This document shows positions 1-5,931 of a stretch of 6,928 nt of DNA, one piece after another. The first letter of the stretch is position 1. Every line of letters begins with the position of its first letter. A model generated the notes under the pieces. It was not told the DNA's origin. It worked only from the letters and a program-made list of their open reading frames with translations, and searched no databases. The stretch comes from Planctomycetaceae bacterium. Its GTDB lineage: Bacteria > Planctomycetota > Planctomycetia > Pirellulales > Thermoguttaceae. Both the position numbers and the translations under genes were made by a program. The stretch spans positions 1-6,928 of the forward strand of contig JAIRTV010000433.1 in NCBI GenBank assembly GCA_031254675.1. Reading direction: 5' to 3'.

Positions 1-150
1 TGGGGCGGGATTCATTCGGGAGTTGCTAATTTTCTTTTCGGTGATGGTTCAGTGCGGGCAATCTCCAACACAATTCCCGCCGGTAACAATAAAATGCTTC
101 ACTATCTCGGTCACGTCAACGATGGAAATACCATTGGCGAAATTCCATAA
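1..150 (+). CDS. DUF1559 (H-X9-DG) protein, C-terminal end only
   Basis: Frame 1 is open from the window edge to a TAA at 148-150 and gives the last 49 residues; the start lies upstream of the window. The fragment carries the H-X9-DG signature: His5, nine residues, then Asp-Gly in FGDGSVRAIS. A short tail ending GNTIGEIP follows. This is the usual ending of DUF1559 proteins, a family greatly expanded in planctomycetes. Full-length members begin with a type IV pilin-like cleavage/methylation segment and a membrane helix, which cannot be seen here. The family is thought to be exported and surface-associated, but its molecular role is not established. The lipoprotein gene begins 29 nt after the stop on the same strand, so co-transcription is likely. 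The family call is firm; the function is unknown. Confidence 0.88.
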   Translation, partial: WGGIHSGVANFLFGDGSVRAISNTIPAGNNKMLHYLGHVNDGNTIGEIP

Positions 151-179
151 CACTTTTAACTCCTTTCCTTTTAATAACA

Positions 180-563
180 ATGTCGAAACATTATTTTATT
201 TTTGTGTTATTGTGCCTTGCTTTGTCTGGTTGCGGTAACGGATTTATTCCTGTACATGGCAAAGTTACTTTTGAAGATGGTTCGCCGTTGACACAAGGCG
301 GAATCGCTTTCTCCACAGCAACTTTTATGGCAGACGGCAAAATTCAAGCGGATGGAAGTTTTACATTGACATCCTCGAAACCTGGAGATGGTTTGCCGCC
401 AGGAAACTATACCGTTACGATCAGTGCGTCGAAAACCGATGACAAAGAGCGGACAATTTATCTGGTTGATCCCAAGTTTGGCGATGTTACGACAAGTCCA
501 CTCACCGCCGAAGTTTCCGGCAATCAGAAAATTTTTGACTTTCAAGTGAGTAAGCCAAAATAA
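180..563 (+). CDS. Small secreted lipoprotein, carboxypeptidase-regulatory-like (planctomycete type)
   Basis: This 127-residue protein starts with a short lipoprotein signal peptide: Lys3, a hydrophobic run at 5-15, and a lipobox Leu15-Ser16-Gly17-Cys18. The mature protein should therefore be lipid-anchored at Cys18. A small beta-rich domain follows. VHGKVTFEDGSPLTQGG (25-41) is the typical 'G-x-V-x-x-x-G-x-P-L' opening of carboxypeptidase-regulatory-like folds. ADGSFTL (58-64) and PPGNYTVTI (73-81) are the later strands. The tail with DPKFGDVTTSPLTAEVSG (97-114) then FDFQV matches the usual ending of planctomycete lipoproteins that sit beside DUF1559 genes. The ATG at 180 has no clear Shine-Dalgarno sequence upstream, but the signal peptide fixes the start well. 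The binding partner and function are unknown; an envelope structural or scaffold role beside the DUF1559 protein is inference. Confidence 0.87.
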   Translation: MSKHYFIFVLLCLALSGCGNGFIPVHGKVTFEDGSPLTQGGIAFSTATFMADGKIQADGSFTLTSSKPGDGLPPGNYTVTISASKTDDKERTIYLVDPKFGDVTTSPLTAEVSGNQKIFDFQVSKPK

Positions 564-590
564 ATAAGCGATTATTCGTAGTAACAACCA

Positions 591-630
591 ACCAGTGAAC
601 ATTGGGAATTTTTCTCAGTGTTCACTAGGT
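591..630 (+). terminator. Long near-perfect hairpin 28 nt after the lipoprotein gene (terminator or 3'-end stabiliser)
   Basis: The left arm 591-608 pairs with 612-630 around a three-T loop. It forms 18 pairs including two G-U pairs, with one bulged base (A627). The core AGTGAACA (594-601) / TGTTCACT (619-626) is perfect. The hairpin lies just downstream of the lipoprotein stop and upstream of the promoter of the next gene, where a terminator is expected. No run of T follows the stem on either strand, so it is not a textbook intrinsic terminator. It could instead protect an mRNA 3' end or be a protein-binding palindrome. Confidence 0.5.
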
Positions 631-659
631 AATGTGTCAATTTAAATCAACAAGAACGT

Positions 660-688
660 TTGACATACGTAAAATTTTATGTTAAACT
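660..688 (+). promoter_or_regulatory. Sigma70-like promoter for the lyase gene
   Basis: A perfect -35 box TTGACA (660-665) is followed, after exactly 17 nt, by TAAACT (683-688), which matches TATAAT at four of six positions. Transcription would begin near 695, leaving a leader of about 170 nt before the ATG at 868. It lies after the hairpin that closes the previous unit. The sequence is AT-rich, so chance matches are possible, but the perfect -35 and ideal spacing make this the best promoter candidate in the window. Confidence 0.5.
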
Positions 689-793
689 TTTTTCGTAATT
701 TTTGTAGTTGATGTTGCAAGCGGAAATTTTACCACAAAAATGATAATTCATTTGCGACACAAACTACAAAGAAATATCAACTAAATGTAACGA

Positions 794-825
794 TGTCGGT
801 GATTTTATTACAACAAACACCGACA
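794..825. promoter_or_regulatory. Perfect 8-bp inverted repeat in the lyase leader (operator or RNA hairpin)
   Basis: TGTCGGTG (794-801) is repeated inverted as CACCGACA (818-825), separated by 16 nt. It lies between the predicted transcription start and the ribosome binding site. In DNA the arm centres are 24 bp apart, slightly over two helical turns, which would suit a dimeric regulator. In RNA it would be a stem-loop in the leader. Which of the two applies cannot be decided from sequence. Confidence 0.4.
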
Positions 826-856
826 ACAACTTTGTTAATTTTCCATGAAAAGTATG

Positions 857-861
857 TGAGG
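857..861 (+). promoter_or_regulatory. Ribosome binding site that sets the lyase start
   Basis: TGAGG ends 6 nt before the ATG at 868, and the protein then begins directly with a signal peptide. The in-frame ATG at 793 has no such site and would place 25 extra residues before the signal sequence. Confidence 0.65.
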
Positions 862-867
862 TTTTTT

Positions 868-2673
868 ATGTTCCTGATTTGTTGTTTTTTTGTTGTTGTT
901 ACGCTCCTTTTTTCCGGTAATTTTGCTACGGCGTCGGAATTGGATTTGAAATTTCCTTCCAAACTGCCGGAACATCCGCGTCTCTTTTTAACAAAAGAAC
1001 GCGAAACGGAAATTAAAGAACTTGCCAAAACCGACCGGTTTCTTGATCGACAGGTGAAGGAACTTGTGAAAAAAGCGGATCGCGTGAAGCAAGAACCGCT
1101 GACTGATTACCGGATTCCCGACGGTAAGCGGTTGCTTGGTCAGAGTCGCCGAAGTATTGACCGAACAACGGTACTTGCTTTTGCGTACAGAATAACCGGC
1201 AATAAGGAATACGCTGATGTTGCTATTGATGAAATGCTGGCGGTTTGTCGGTTCAAGGATTGGAATCCGAGCCATTATCTGGACACCGCTGAAATGGCAA
1301 CTGCTGTTGGTATTGGTTACGATTGGCTCTATGCGGTGATTCCTGCTGAAAAACGAACAGAAATCAAAAACGCCATTCTCAAACACGCATTGGAAACAGG
1401 TTTGTCTGTTTATGAGAAACAGGGGTGGTGGTCAAAAGGTAATAACAATTGGAACGAAGTTTGCAACGCCGGACTGACGATTGGGGCGTTGGCGATTGCC
1501 GATGAAGAACCGCAAATCGCTGAAAAAATTGTTACGGCGGCAGTGAAGAGTTTGCCGAACGGACTCACGGCGTACAAACCGGATGGTGCCTATCCGGAAG
1601 GTCCCGGTTATTGGGCTTACGGTGCGTCGTTTACCGGTCTCATGCTCATGGCTCTCCGCGATATTTTCAATAACGATTTCGATCTTTTGAAAACAGAAGG
1701 ACTTAATGTTACCGGTGACTATTACATGAGTATTATCGGACCAAACTATCGTACATTTAATTATGCCGACGGCGGCGAGAACGCCGACCCATCACCAATG
1801 ATGTATATGCTGTCTCATGTTTATAATCGTCCCGATTATGCGGTTTGGTTACGGAATTTTTTGGAACAAAAGAATCGGTTTTCCAGTGGTCGGCTCGCTG
1901 TGTTTCACGCTATTTGGTACAATCCGAAAGGTACGGAAATTGATTTCGCTAAAACACCGCTTGCCAAAAAATATCGTGGCGTTCAAGATATTTGTACAAT
2001 GCGAACCGCATGGAATAATCCGAATGCGGCGTTTCTCGGTTTTAAAGCGGGCAATAATCGTGCAAATCACGGACATCTTGATATTGGTTCGTTTGTTTAC
2101 GAAGTTAATGGTATTCGTTGGGCGGTTGATCTTGGCTCCGACGATTATAATATGCCCGGTTATTTTGGAAAACAACGTTGGGATTATTACCGACTAAACA
2201 ACAAAAGTCATAACACGTTGGTTATCGGTAACGAACTTCAGAATCGGTCGGCAAATTGTAAACTTGTTGAGTTTGAACGTCGTGAAGGTGGTCAATTTGT
2301 TGCGCGGGCTGTTGCCGATATAACGGATGCGTACAAAGGACAAGTTCAATCCGCTAAACGAACCGTAACGTTACAAAAAAACGGTTCGGTCATTGTCGAA
2401 GATGTGTTGGAAGGTGTTACCGAACCGGTTCGTTGGGGAATGATGACCGGCGCAACAATTAAAATTGAAGGTAAAACCGCAACACTTTCACAGAACAAAA
2501 AACAACTTCGCATTGAGCTTGTCTCCAACGAAGCCAAACAATTCGAAACGATTTCCACCACACCACCAACAGAACGCGAAAAACAGAACAAAAATTTTTC
2601 AATGCTTGCCGCGATAGTAACACCGAAAAACGGTAACATTTCTATTCGTGTTACAATGAATCCGATTGAATAA
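868..2673 (+). CDS. Secreted heparinase II/III family polysaccharide lyase
   Basis: The 601-residue protein (from the ATG at 868) begins with a signal peptide: hydrophobic residues 2-15, then Ala20-Thr21-Ala22 before Ser23. It should act in the periplasm or outside the cell. HPRLFLT (36-42) opens an all-helical toroid that runs to about 350. A beta-sandwich typical of heparinase II/III C-terminal domains follows. Candidate active-site motifs, by family analogy, are NNNWNEVCNAG (192-202), YPEGPGYWAYG (242-252) and NHGHLDIGSF (400-409). His403 is in the position of the conserved histidine, Tyr248 or Tyr251 is a possible catalytic acid/base, and Asn194/Asn196 lie where the family has Asn or His. 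SHNTL and DLGSDDY further on are also family hallmarks. Such enzymes cleave uronate-containing glycans by beta-elimination. The substrate cannot be named, because no sulfatase or transporter is adjacent. A transferred or moonlighting role is not suggested. The family is secure and the substrate is open. Confidence 0.88.
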   Translation: MFLICCFFVVVTLLFSGNFATASELDLKFPSKLPEHPRLFLTKERETEIKELAKTDRFLDRQVKELVKKADRVKQEPLTDYRIPDGKRLLGQSRRSIDRTTVLAFAYRITGNKEYADVAIDEMLAVCRFKDWNPSHYLDTAEMATAVGIGYDWLYAVIPAEKRTEIKNAILKHALETGLSVYEKQGWWSKGNNNWNEVCNAGLTIGALAIADEEPQIAEKIVTAAVKSLPNGLTAYKPDGAYPEGPGYWAYGASFTGLMLMALRDIFNNDFDLLKTEGLNVTGDYYMSIIGPNYRTFNYADGGENADPSPMMYMLSHVYNRPDYAVWLRNFLEQKNRFSSGRLAVFHAIWYNPKGTEIDFAKTPLAKKYRGVQDICTMRTAWNNPNAAFLGFKAGNNRANHGHLDIGSFVYEVNGIRWAVDLGSDDYNMPGYFGKQRWDYYRLNNKSHNTLVIGNELQNRSANCKLVEFERREGGQFVARAVADITDAYKGQVQSAKRTVTLQKNGSVIVEDVLEGVTEPVRWGMMTGATIKIEGKTATLSQNKKQLRIELVSNEAKQFETISTTPPTEREKQNKNFSMLAAIVTPKNGNISIRVTMNPIE

Positions 2674-2710
2674 TTTTTGTAATATTTTTTTACTTTTAAT
2701 GAAGCGAAAC

Positions 2711-2714
2711 AGGG
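2711..2714 (+). promoter_or_regulatory. Ribosome binding site that sets the DUF1810 start
   Basis: AGGG lies 5 nt before the ATG at 2720. Earlier in-frame starts (TTG 2666, ATG 2699) lack such a site and would add a low-complexity leader not expected in the family. Confidence 0.55.
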
Positions 2715-2719
2715 AAACA

Positions 2720-3145
2720 ATGAAAGAGTCGTTAGAGCGGTTTATCGAAGCGCAAAGCGAAGATTATCAATTGGCATTGTCGGAAATCGAAAGCGGTGTG
2801 AAACGAACTCATTGGATGTGGTTTATTTTTCCTCAGATTGCCGGTTTGGGATTGAGCACAACATCGCAATTCTACGCAATCCGTGATCTCGAAGAAGCAA
2901 CCGCTTATTTGCGTCACGAAATATTGGGAACACGTCTTATTGAAATTTCGGCGGCATTGTTACAACTCCCAACCAATAATGCCCACCAGATTTTCGGCAG
3001 TCCCGATGATATGAAATTACAATCATCAATGACCTTATTTTCGTTGGTCGAATCGACGCCGCCGATTTTTCAGAAAGTGTTAGACAAATTTTTCAACGGA
3101 GAACCAGACCAAAAAACAATACAACTATTAAATTCGCAACGATAA
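2720..3145 (+). CDS. DUF1810 family protein, function unknown
   Basis: This compact protein of 141 residues has the hallmark blocks of DUF1810 in order. LERFIEAQ is at 5-12. RTHWMWFIFPQIAGLGLS is at 29-46, an aromatic-rich core with His31, Trp32 and Trp34. YAIRDLEEATAYLRHEILG is at 52-70. IFGSPDDMKLQSSMTLF is at 91-107. The C-terminal block FQKVLDKFFNGEPDQKTIQLL matches the usual family end, so the gene appears complete and normal in length. It has no signal peptide or membrane segment and should be cytoplasmic. The strongly conserved HWMWF and SPDD-KL-SSMTLF motifs suggest a ligand-binding or catalytic site, but I know of no established activity. It begins 46 nt after the lyase stop on the same strand with no obvious terminator between, so read-through is possible. 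A shared function with the lyase is not implied. Confidence 0.88.
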   Translation: MKESLERFIEAQSEDYQLALSEIESGVKRTHWMWFIFPQIAGLGLSTTSQFYAIRDLEEATAYLRHEILGTRLIEISAALLQLPTNNAHQIFGSPDDMKLQSSMTLFSLVESTPPIFQKVLDKFFNGEPDQKTIQLLNSQR

Positions 3146-3259
3146 AAGTTCGCGAAGAAAGAATGTTTGTGTAACAAATACGACGCGATATTCGAGGATT
3201 TCAAAAAAGCATCGACAAACAATACAAACCCTTCTGTTTCGGTGGATTTGTCTTGCTGC

Positions 3260-3288
3260 TTGAATTGTTCAACGATTTCGGTTAGAAT
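3260..3288 (+). promoter_or_regulatory. Possible sigma70-like promoter for the kinase gene
   Basis: TTGAAT (3260-3265) and TAGAAT (3283-3288) are separated by 17 nt. The -10 matches TATAAT at five of six positions and the -35 matches at four of six. It would give a leader of about 160 nt that contains the 12-nt repeats. It is modest evidence in AT-rich DNA. Confidence 0.3.
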
Positions 3289-3327
3289 AACTGTCTTCAA
3301 TTGAATACGGTAGAGTTGTTCCTGTTC

Positions 3328-3375
3328 AACGCGATGTATCACACAATGCATAACATAATGCGTAACACAATGATC
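3328..3375. repeat. Four degenerate 12-nt tandem repeats
   Basis: The units are AACGCGATGTAT, CACACAATGCAT, AACATAATGCGT and AACACAATGATC, end to end without gaps. The consensus is close to AACACAATGCAT, with ATG invariant in the middle. They lie in the spacer ahead of the kinase gene, downstream of its possible promoter. Because the unit is a multiple of three, any frame through it reads as a four-residue repeat. In the antisense frame that is x-His-x-Val four times. Confidence 0.55.
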
Positions 3376-3454
3376 CATTGCAAAATCATTGCCGGAAACA
3401 GAATAACAATAACCCGTTGGCAAATTTCACCCTTAACGATTTACTGAACACAAG

Positions 3455-4357
3455 ATGACTTTATTGATTGTTGGCTCTGTTGCATTTGACACGATTGAAA
3501 CTCCAATCGCAAAACGTGAAAATATTCTTGGCGGTTCGGCGCCGTTTTTTGCTTATGCTGCCAGTTTTTTTGGACCAGTCCAAATGGTTGGAGTTGTTGG
3601 CGAGGATTGGCCTGAAGAATACACGGAAATGTTCCGCCAACAAGGAATTGATTCGTCAGGACTCGAAATTGTTCCAGGCGGCAAAACGTTTCGTTGGAGC
3701 GGCAAATATCACGAAAATATGAACGATCGCGAAACATTAGACACACAACTCAATGTACTCGGTCATTTTCAACCGAAATTGCCGGAAAGTTTTCGCCGCG
3801 CACAATATGTGTTTTTGGCAAACGGAGCCCCTTCTACGGGGTTAAGCGTTTTAGATCAGATTCAAGGAGCCGATTTGGTTGTTGCGGACACAATGGATTT
3901 GTGGATCAACATTGCCCGAGACGATCTCAATACTTTACTCAAACGTGTTGACGGGTTGGTGTTGAATGACAGCGAAGCGAAAATGCTCACACACGAACTC
4001 AATACTATTACCGCAGCAAAAAAAATTCTGAATTTAGGTCCAAAATTTGTGGTTGTCAAAAAAGGCGAACATGGCGCTTTGTTTATTAGCGAGTACGAAA
4101 CCTATCTCGTTCCGGCATTCCCGACGGAAAATGTAGTTGACCCGACCGGAGCAGGGGATTCGTTTGCAGGCGGAATGATGGGCTACATCGCTTCGCAAGG
4201 CAATCTCAATAGCGAAACAATTAAAAACGCCCTCGTTTATGGAACATTGGTTGCTAGTTTTGGCGTTGAAGGTTTTAGTCTTGATCGCTACAAAGAAATT
4301 GACCGCGCAGGAATTGACCAACGGCTTGCACTTTTCCGCAAAATGACGTCGTTCTGA
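3455..4357 (+). CDS. PfkB (ribokinase-like) family sugar or nucleoside kinase
   Basis: This 300-residue cytoplasmic kinase has the normal length for the PfkB family. GSVAFDTIETP (7-17) provides the substrate-contacting Asp12, and LGGSAPFFA (25-33) is the di-glycine hinge/lid motif. VLNDSEA (169-175) is the central conserved Asn/Glu motif. VVKKGEHGA (199-207) leads to the signature DPTGAGDSFAGG (229-240), in which Asp235 is the expected catalytic base and GAGD forms the anion hole. The enzyme should transfer the ATP gamma-phosphate to a hydroxymethyl group of a sugar or nucleoside. The neighbours give no substrate, so no specific name is assigned. The subtype with a 'DTMDLWI' segment and NDSEA motif is, from memory, widespread in environmental bacteria. 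The ATG at 3455 has only a weak upstream purine run, but the family N-terminus begins there. It converges with lgt, the stops being 31 nt apart. Confidence 0.88.
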   Translation: MTLLIVGSVAFDTIETPIAKRENILGGSAPFFAYAASFFGPVQMVGVVGEDWPEEYTEMFRQQGIDSSGLEIVPGGKTFRWSGKYHENMNDRETLDTQLNVLGHFQPKLPESFRRAQYVFLANGAPSTGLSVLDQIQGADLVVADTMDLWINIARDDLNTLLKRVDGLVLNDSEAKMLTHELNTITAAKKILNLGPKFVVVKKGEHGALFISEYETYLVPAFPTENVVDPTGAGDSFAGGMMGYIASQGNLNSETIKNALVYGTLVASFGVEGFSLDRYKEIDRAGIDQRLALFRKMTSF

Positions 4358-4363
4358 TCCTTG

Positions 4364-4397
4364 AAATTCCGGCAAGTCGTCGGGCAATTTATTTTTT
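4364..4397 (+). terminator. Possible intrinsic terminator after the kinase gene
   Basis: AAATTCCG (4364-4371) can pair with CGG (4381-4383) and AATTT (4386-4390) across a two-base bulge and a 9-nt loop. A run of six T follows at 4392-4397. It starts 6 nt after the kinase stop, and its right arm overlaps the last codons of convergent lgt. The stem is weak, so confidence is limited. Confidence 0.33.
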
Positions 4398-5780
4398 GTC
4401 GTGATTGCGGTACAGAAAAATAGACAACATAATTCCTGTTGTCAAAACAAGAACCGACACATTTTGCGAAACGGTCATTCCTGTTCCGAAAAAAGAATCT
4501 TCGTCGGTTCGAATCATTTCCAGAATGAATCTTGCTACGGAATACAAGATCAGAAACGCCGCAAATATCGAACCGTCACAACGCCGGAATATCTCAAAAC
4601 GTCCTAGTATTAGCAGAATAATACAGAGTAACGCCGCCATCAAAGAACTGTAAATCTGCGTCGGATGCACCGGCAACACAACCGAAGAACTCGGCGTTAC
4701 GAAATAAGGTTGTGTTTCTTGCTTTTGCCAATCGGAATAAATATCAAAACGTATTTTTTCTTTGGGCGACATTTGTTGAAGATACGCAATCCATTCAAAT
4801 GTGTTGTGTGCTATTCCGGATTCTTGTTTTTTGCAACACGCCAATTTGTCCGGTGCGGACGGTGGAATAATCCGCTGAGTCCCGATTTCCCACGCAAGCG
4901 TTTTGCCATCAACCACGCCGACAATACCACGAAGCAACATATTCGCTTTGAGACCGGCACGTTCGGCATTGCTATCAGGTTGAACTTCTTTGACGGCAAG
5001 AAACAACGTGTCACCGATGGCGTGTTCGGCAAATTTCAACCCACAATAAAAAGTTTGACCGTGTTCCATTTGATGAAAATGAGCCGGACTTCCTTCTGGA
5101 AACACAACTCCCCACGCAACATCCGTAACTCCACCAAAACAACAACCATTCAGAAAACAACCAATCCGCCCAAGCGAAATCCCCAACATCATCGCCGGCG
5201 CCATCAAATCAAATGTTACGAGAACAGGCATTTTGTTACGAACCATAAACAGAAGCGAACCCAAAATTCCACCGAAAATCGAACCATAAACCACCAAACC
5301 ACCATTAGCAATATTGGCGATATTATAAAGGGTTGTGAGAAGTTGGAGTTGACCGTTTTCGTAATGCGCCATATCTTGCCAATATTCCGTAACGTAGAAA
5401 ACACGCGCCCCAAGAATACCGCCAAGAACTGCCCAAAGACAAAGCGAAAAAATCAATTCGGAAGGAATTTGTTTTCGTTTTGAAAGCCGCAACACCAAAC
5501 CCAACGCCGAAAGAATTGCCACCAGCAAGCAAACCCCGTAACCGCGAATAGGAATCCCAATCTCCGGCTCCATTAGTTTTGGAACAATCATCAACATCGT
5601 TCCAATAACAACGAAGATAATAAAATAATTTCCGAGTTCTTCATCCCATTTTTTTGTTTTGCAAAAGTGTCGAATTGAAATTGCCAAGATAATAAGAATC
5701 AGTAACAAATTCGCCAATCCAAACCCAAAAATCGGAATCCCAAAAATCTCGGGAGGAATATAAAATAATGTTTGACGCAT
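4389..5780 (-). CDS. lgt: Phosphatidylglycerol:prolipoprotein diacylglyceryl transferase with extra N-terminal region and PDZ-like insert
   Basis: This inner-membrane enzyme moves diacylglycerol from phosphatidylglycerol to the lipobox cysteine of prolipoproteins. At 463 residues it is far longer than usual (about 260-290). Residues 1-70 add two membrane helices before the canonical start IRGYGV (79-83 region). Core motifs follow: GGLVVYGSIFGG (160-171), GRIGCFLNGCCFGG (204-217), WGVVFPEGSP (223-232), HPTQIYSS (372-379) and RFILEMIRTDE (417-427). By alignment in mind with E. coli Lgt, Tyr26, Arg143, Gly154, Arg239 and Glu243 are kept as Tyr81, Arg205, Gly216, Arg417 and Glu421. His103, Asn146 and Glu151 appear as Tyr165, Cys208 and Cys213. 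Residues about 235-368 are an insert in the periplasmic head, with a PDZ-like stretch at 262-295 (VKEVQPDSNAERAGLK, then VDGKTL). The start is firm: GAGGAG (complement of 5787-5792) lies 6 nt before the ATG. From memory, planctomycete Lgts share this long form. Confidence 0.9.
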   Translation of the reverse strand: MRQTLFYIPPEIFGIPIFGFGLANLLLILIILAISIRHFCKTKKWDEELGNYFIIFVVIGTMLMIVPKLMEPEIGIPIRGYGVCLLVAILSALGLVLRLSKRKQIPSELIFSLCLWAVLGGILGARVFYVTEYWQDMAHYENGQLQLLTTLYNIANIANGGLVVYGSIFGGILGSLLFMVRNKMPVLVTFDLMAPAMMLGISLGRIGCFLNGCCFGGVTDVAWGVVFPEGSPAHFHQMEHGQTFYCGLKFAEHAIGDTLFLAVKEVQPDSNAERAGLKANMLLRGIVGVVDGKTLAWEIGTQRIIPPSAPDKLACCKKQESGIAHNTFEWIAYLQQMSPKEKIRFDIYSDWQKQETQPYFVTPSSSVVLPVHPTQIYSSLMAALLCIILLILGRFEIFRRCDGSIFAAFLILYSVARFILEMIRTDEDSFFGTGMTVSQNVSVLVLTTGIMLSIFLYRNHDKK

Positions 5781-5816
5781 ACGGAACTCCTCAATTTGTT
5801 AATCAAAACGAATAGT

Positions 5817-5844
5817 ATTGTAATAAAATAAAAAAAACGTTCAA
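5817..5844 (-). promoter_or_regulatory. Possible sigma70-like promoter for lgt
   Basis: On the minus strand TTGAAC (5844-5839) and TACAAT (5822-5817) are separated by 16 nt. Five of six bases match at -10 and four of six at -35. Transcription would start near 5810, about 30 nt before the lgt ATG and ahead of its strong GAGGAG ribosome binding site. Confidence 0.4.
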
Positions 5845-5931
5845 CAATAATAACGACAACACAATTTCAAACTCAACACCATATATTATTTTCGCCAAAA
5901 CGATTGTGGTGAGACAATTTCACGGAGGTAA

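Larger units (their letters stand above)
564..867. other. Non-coding spacer between lipoprotein and lyase genes
   Basis: This stretch of about 300 nt has no convincing gene. Reading left to right it holds the hairpin at 591-630, a sigma70-like promoter at 660-688, AT-rich leader sequence, an 8-bp inverted repeat at 794-825, and the ribosome binding site at 857-861. The lyase reading frame stays open back to an ATG at 793. That ATG has no Shine-Dalgarno sequence and sits at the edge of the inverted repeat, so the upstream part is treated as leader. Confidence 0.6.
3146..3454. other. Spacer with a tandem repeat patch and a possible promoter; weak antisense ORF
   Basis: No well-supported gene lies in these 309 nt. 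The stretch holds the palindrome TTCGCGAA (3149-3156), a promoter-like pair (3260-3288) and four degenerate 12-nt repeats (3328-3375). An antisense frame is open from a TTG at 3423 to 3070 (117 codons). It has believable codon use, but it overlaps the conserved end of the DUF1810 gene by 76 nt and resembles no family I recognise. It is left as a candidate only. Confidence 0.5.

Noticed and set aside
752..780. Second promoter (TTGCGA, 17 nt, TATCAA) for the lyase
   Set aside because: Both boxes match at only four of six positions, and the TTGACA promoter at 660 is clearly better.
793..867. Longer N-terminus of the lyase from the ATG at 793
   Set aside because: No Shine-Dalgarno sequence. It would put 25 residues before a good signal peptide, and the ATG at 868 has TGAGG at proper spacing.
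4665..5483. 272-codon plus-strand frame inside lgt
   Set aside because: It is antisense to conserved Lgt motifs and its composition (many Arg, Asn, Thr, Lys) is typical of a shadow frame; no domain is seen.
5903..5918. ATTGT / ACAAT hairpin as fliR terminator
   Set aside because: Only five AT-rich pairs around a 6-nt loop with a short T-run after it; too weak to call.
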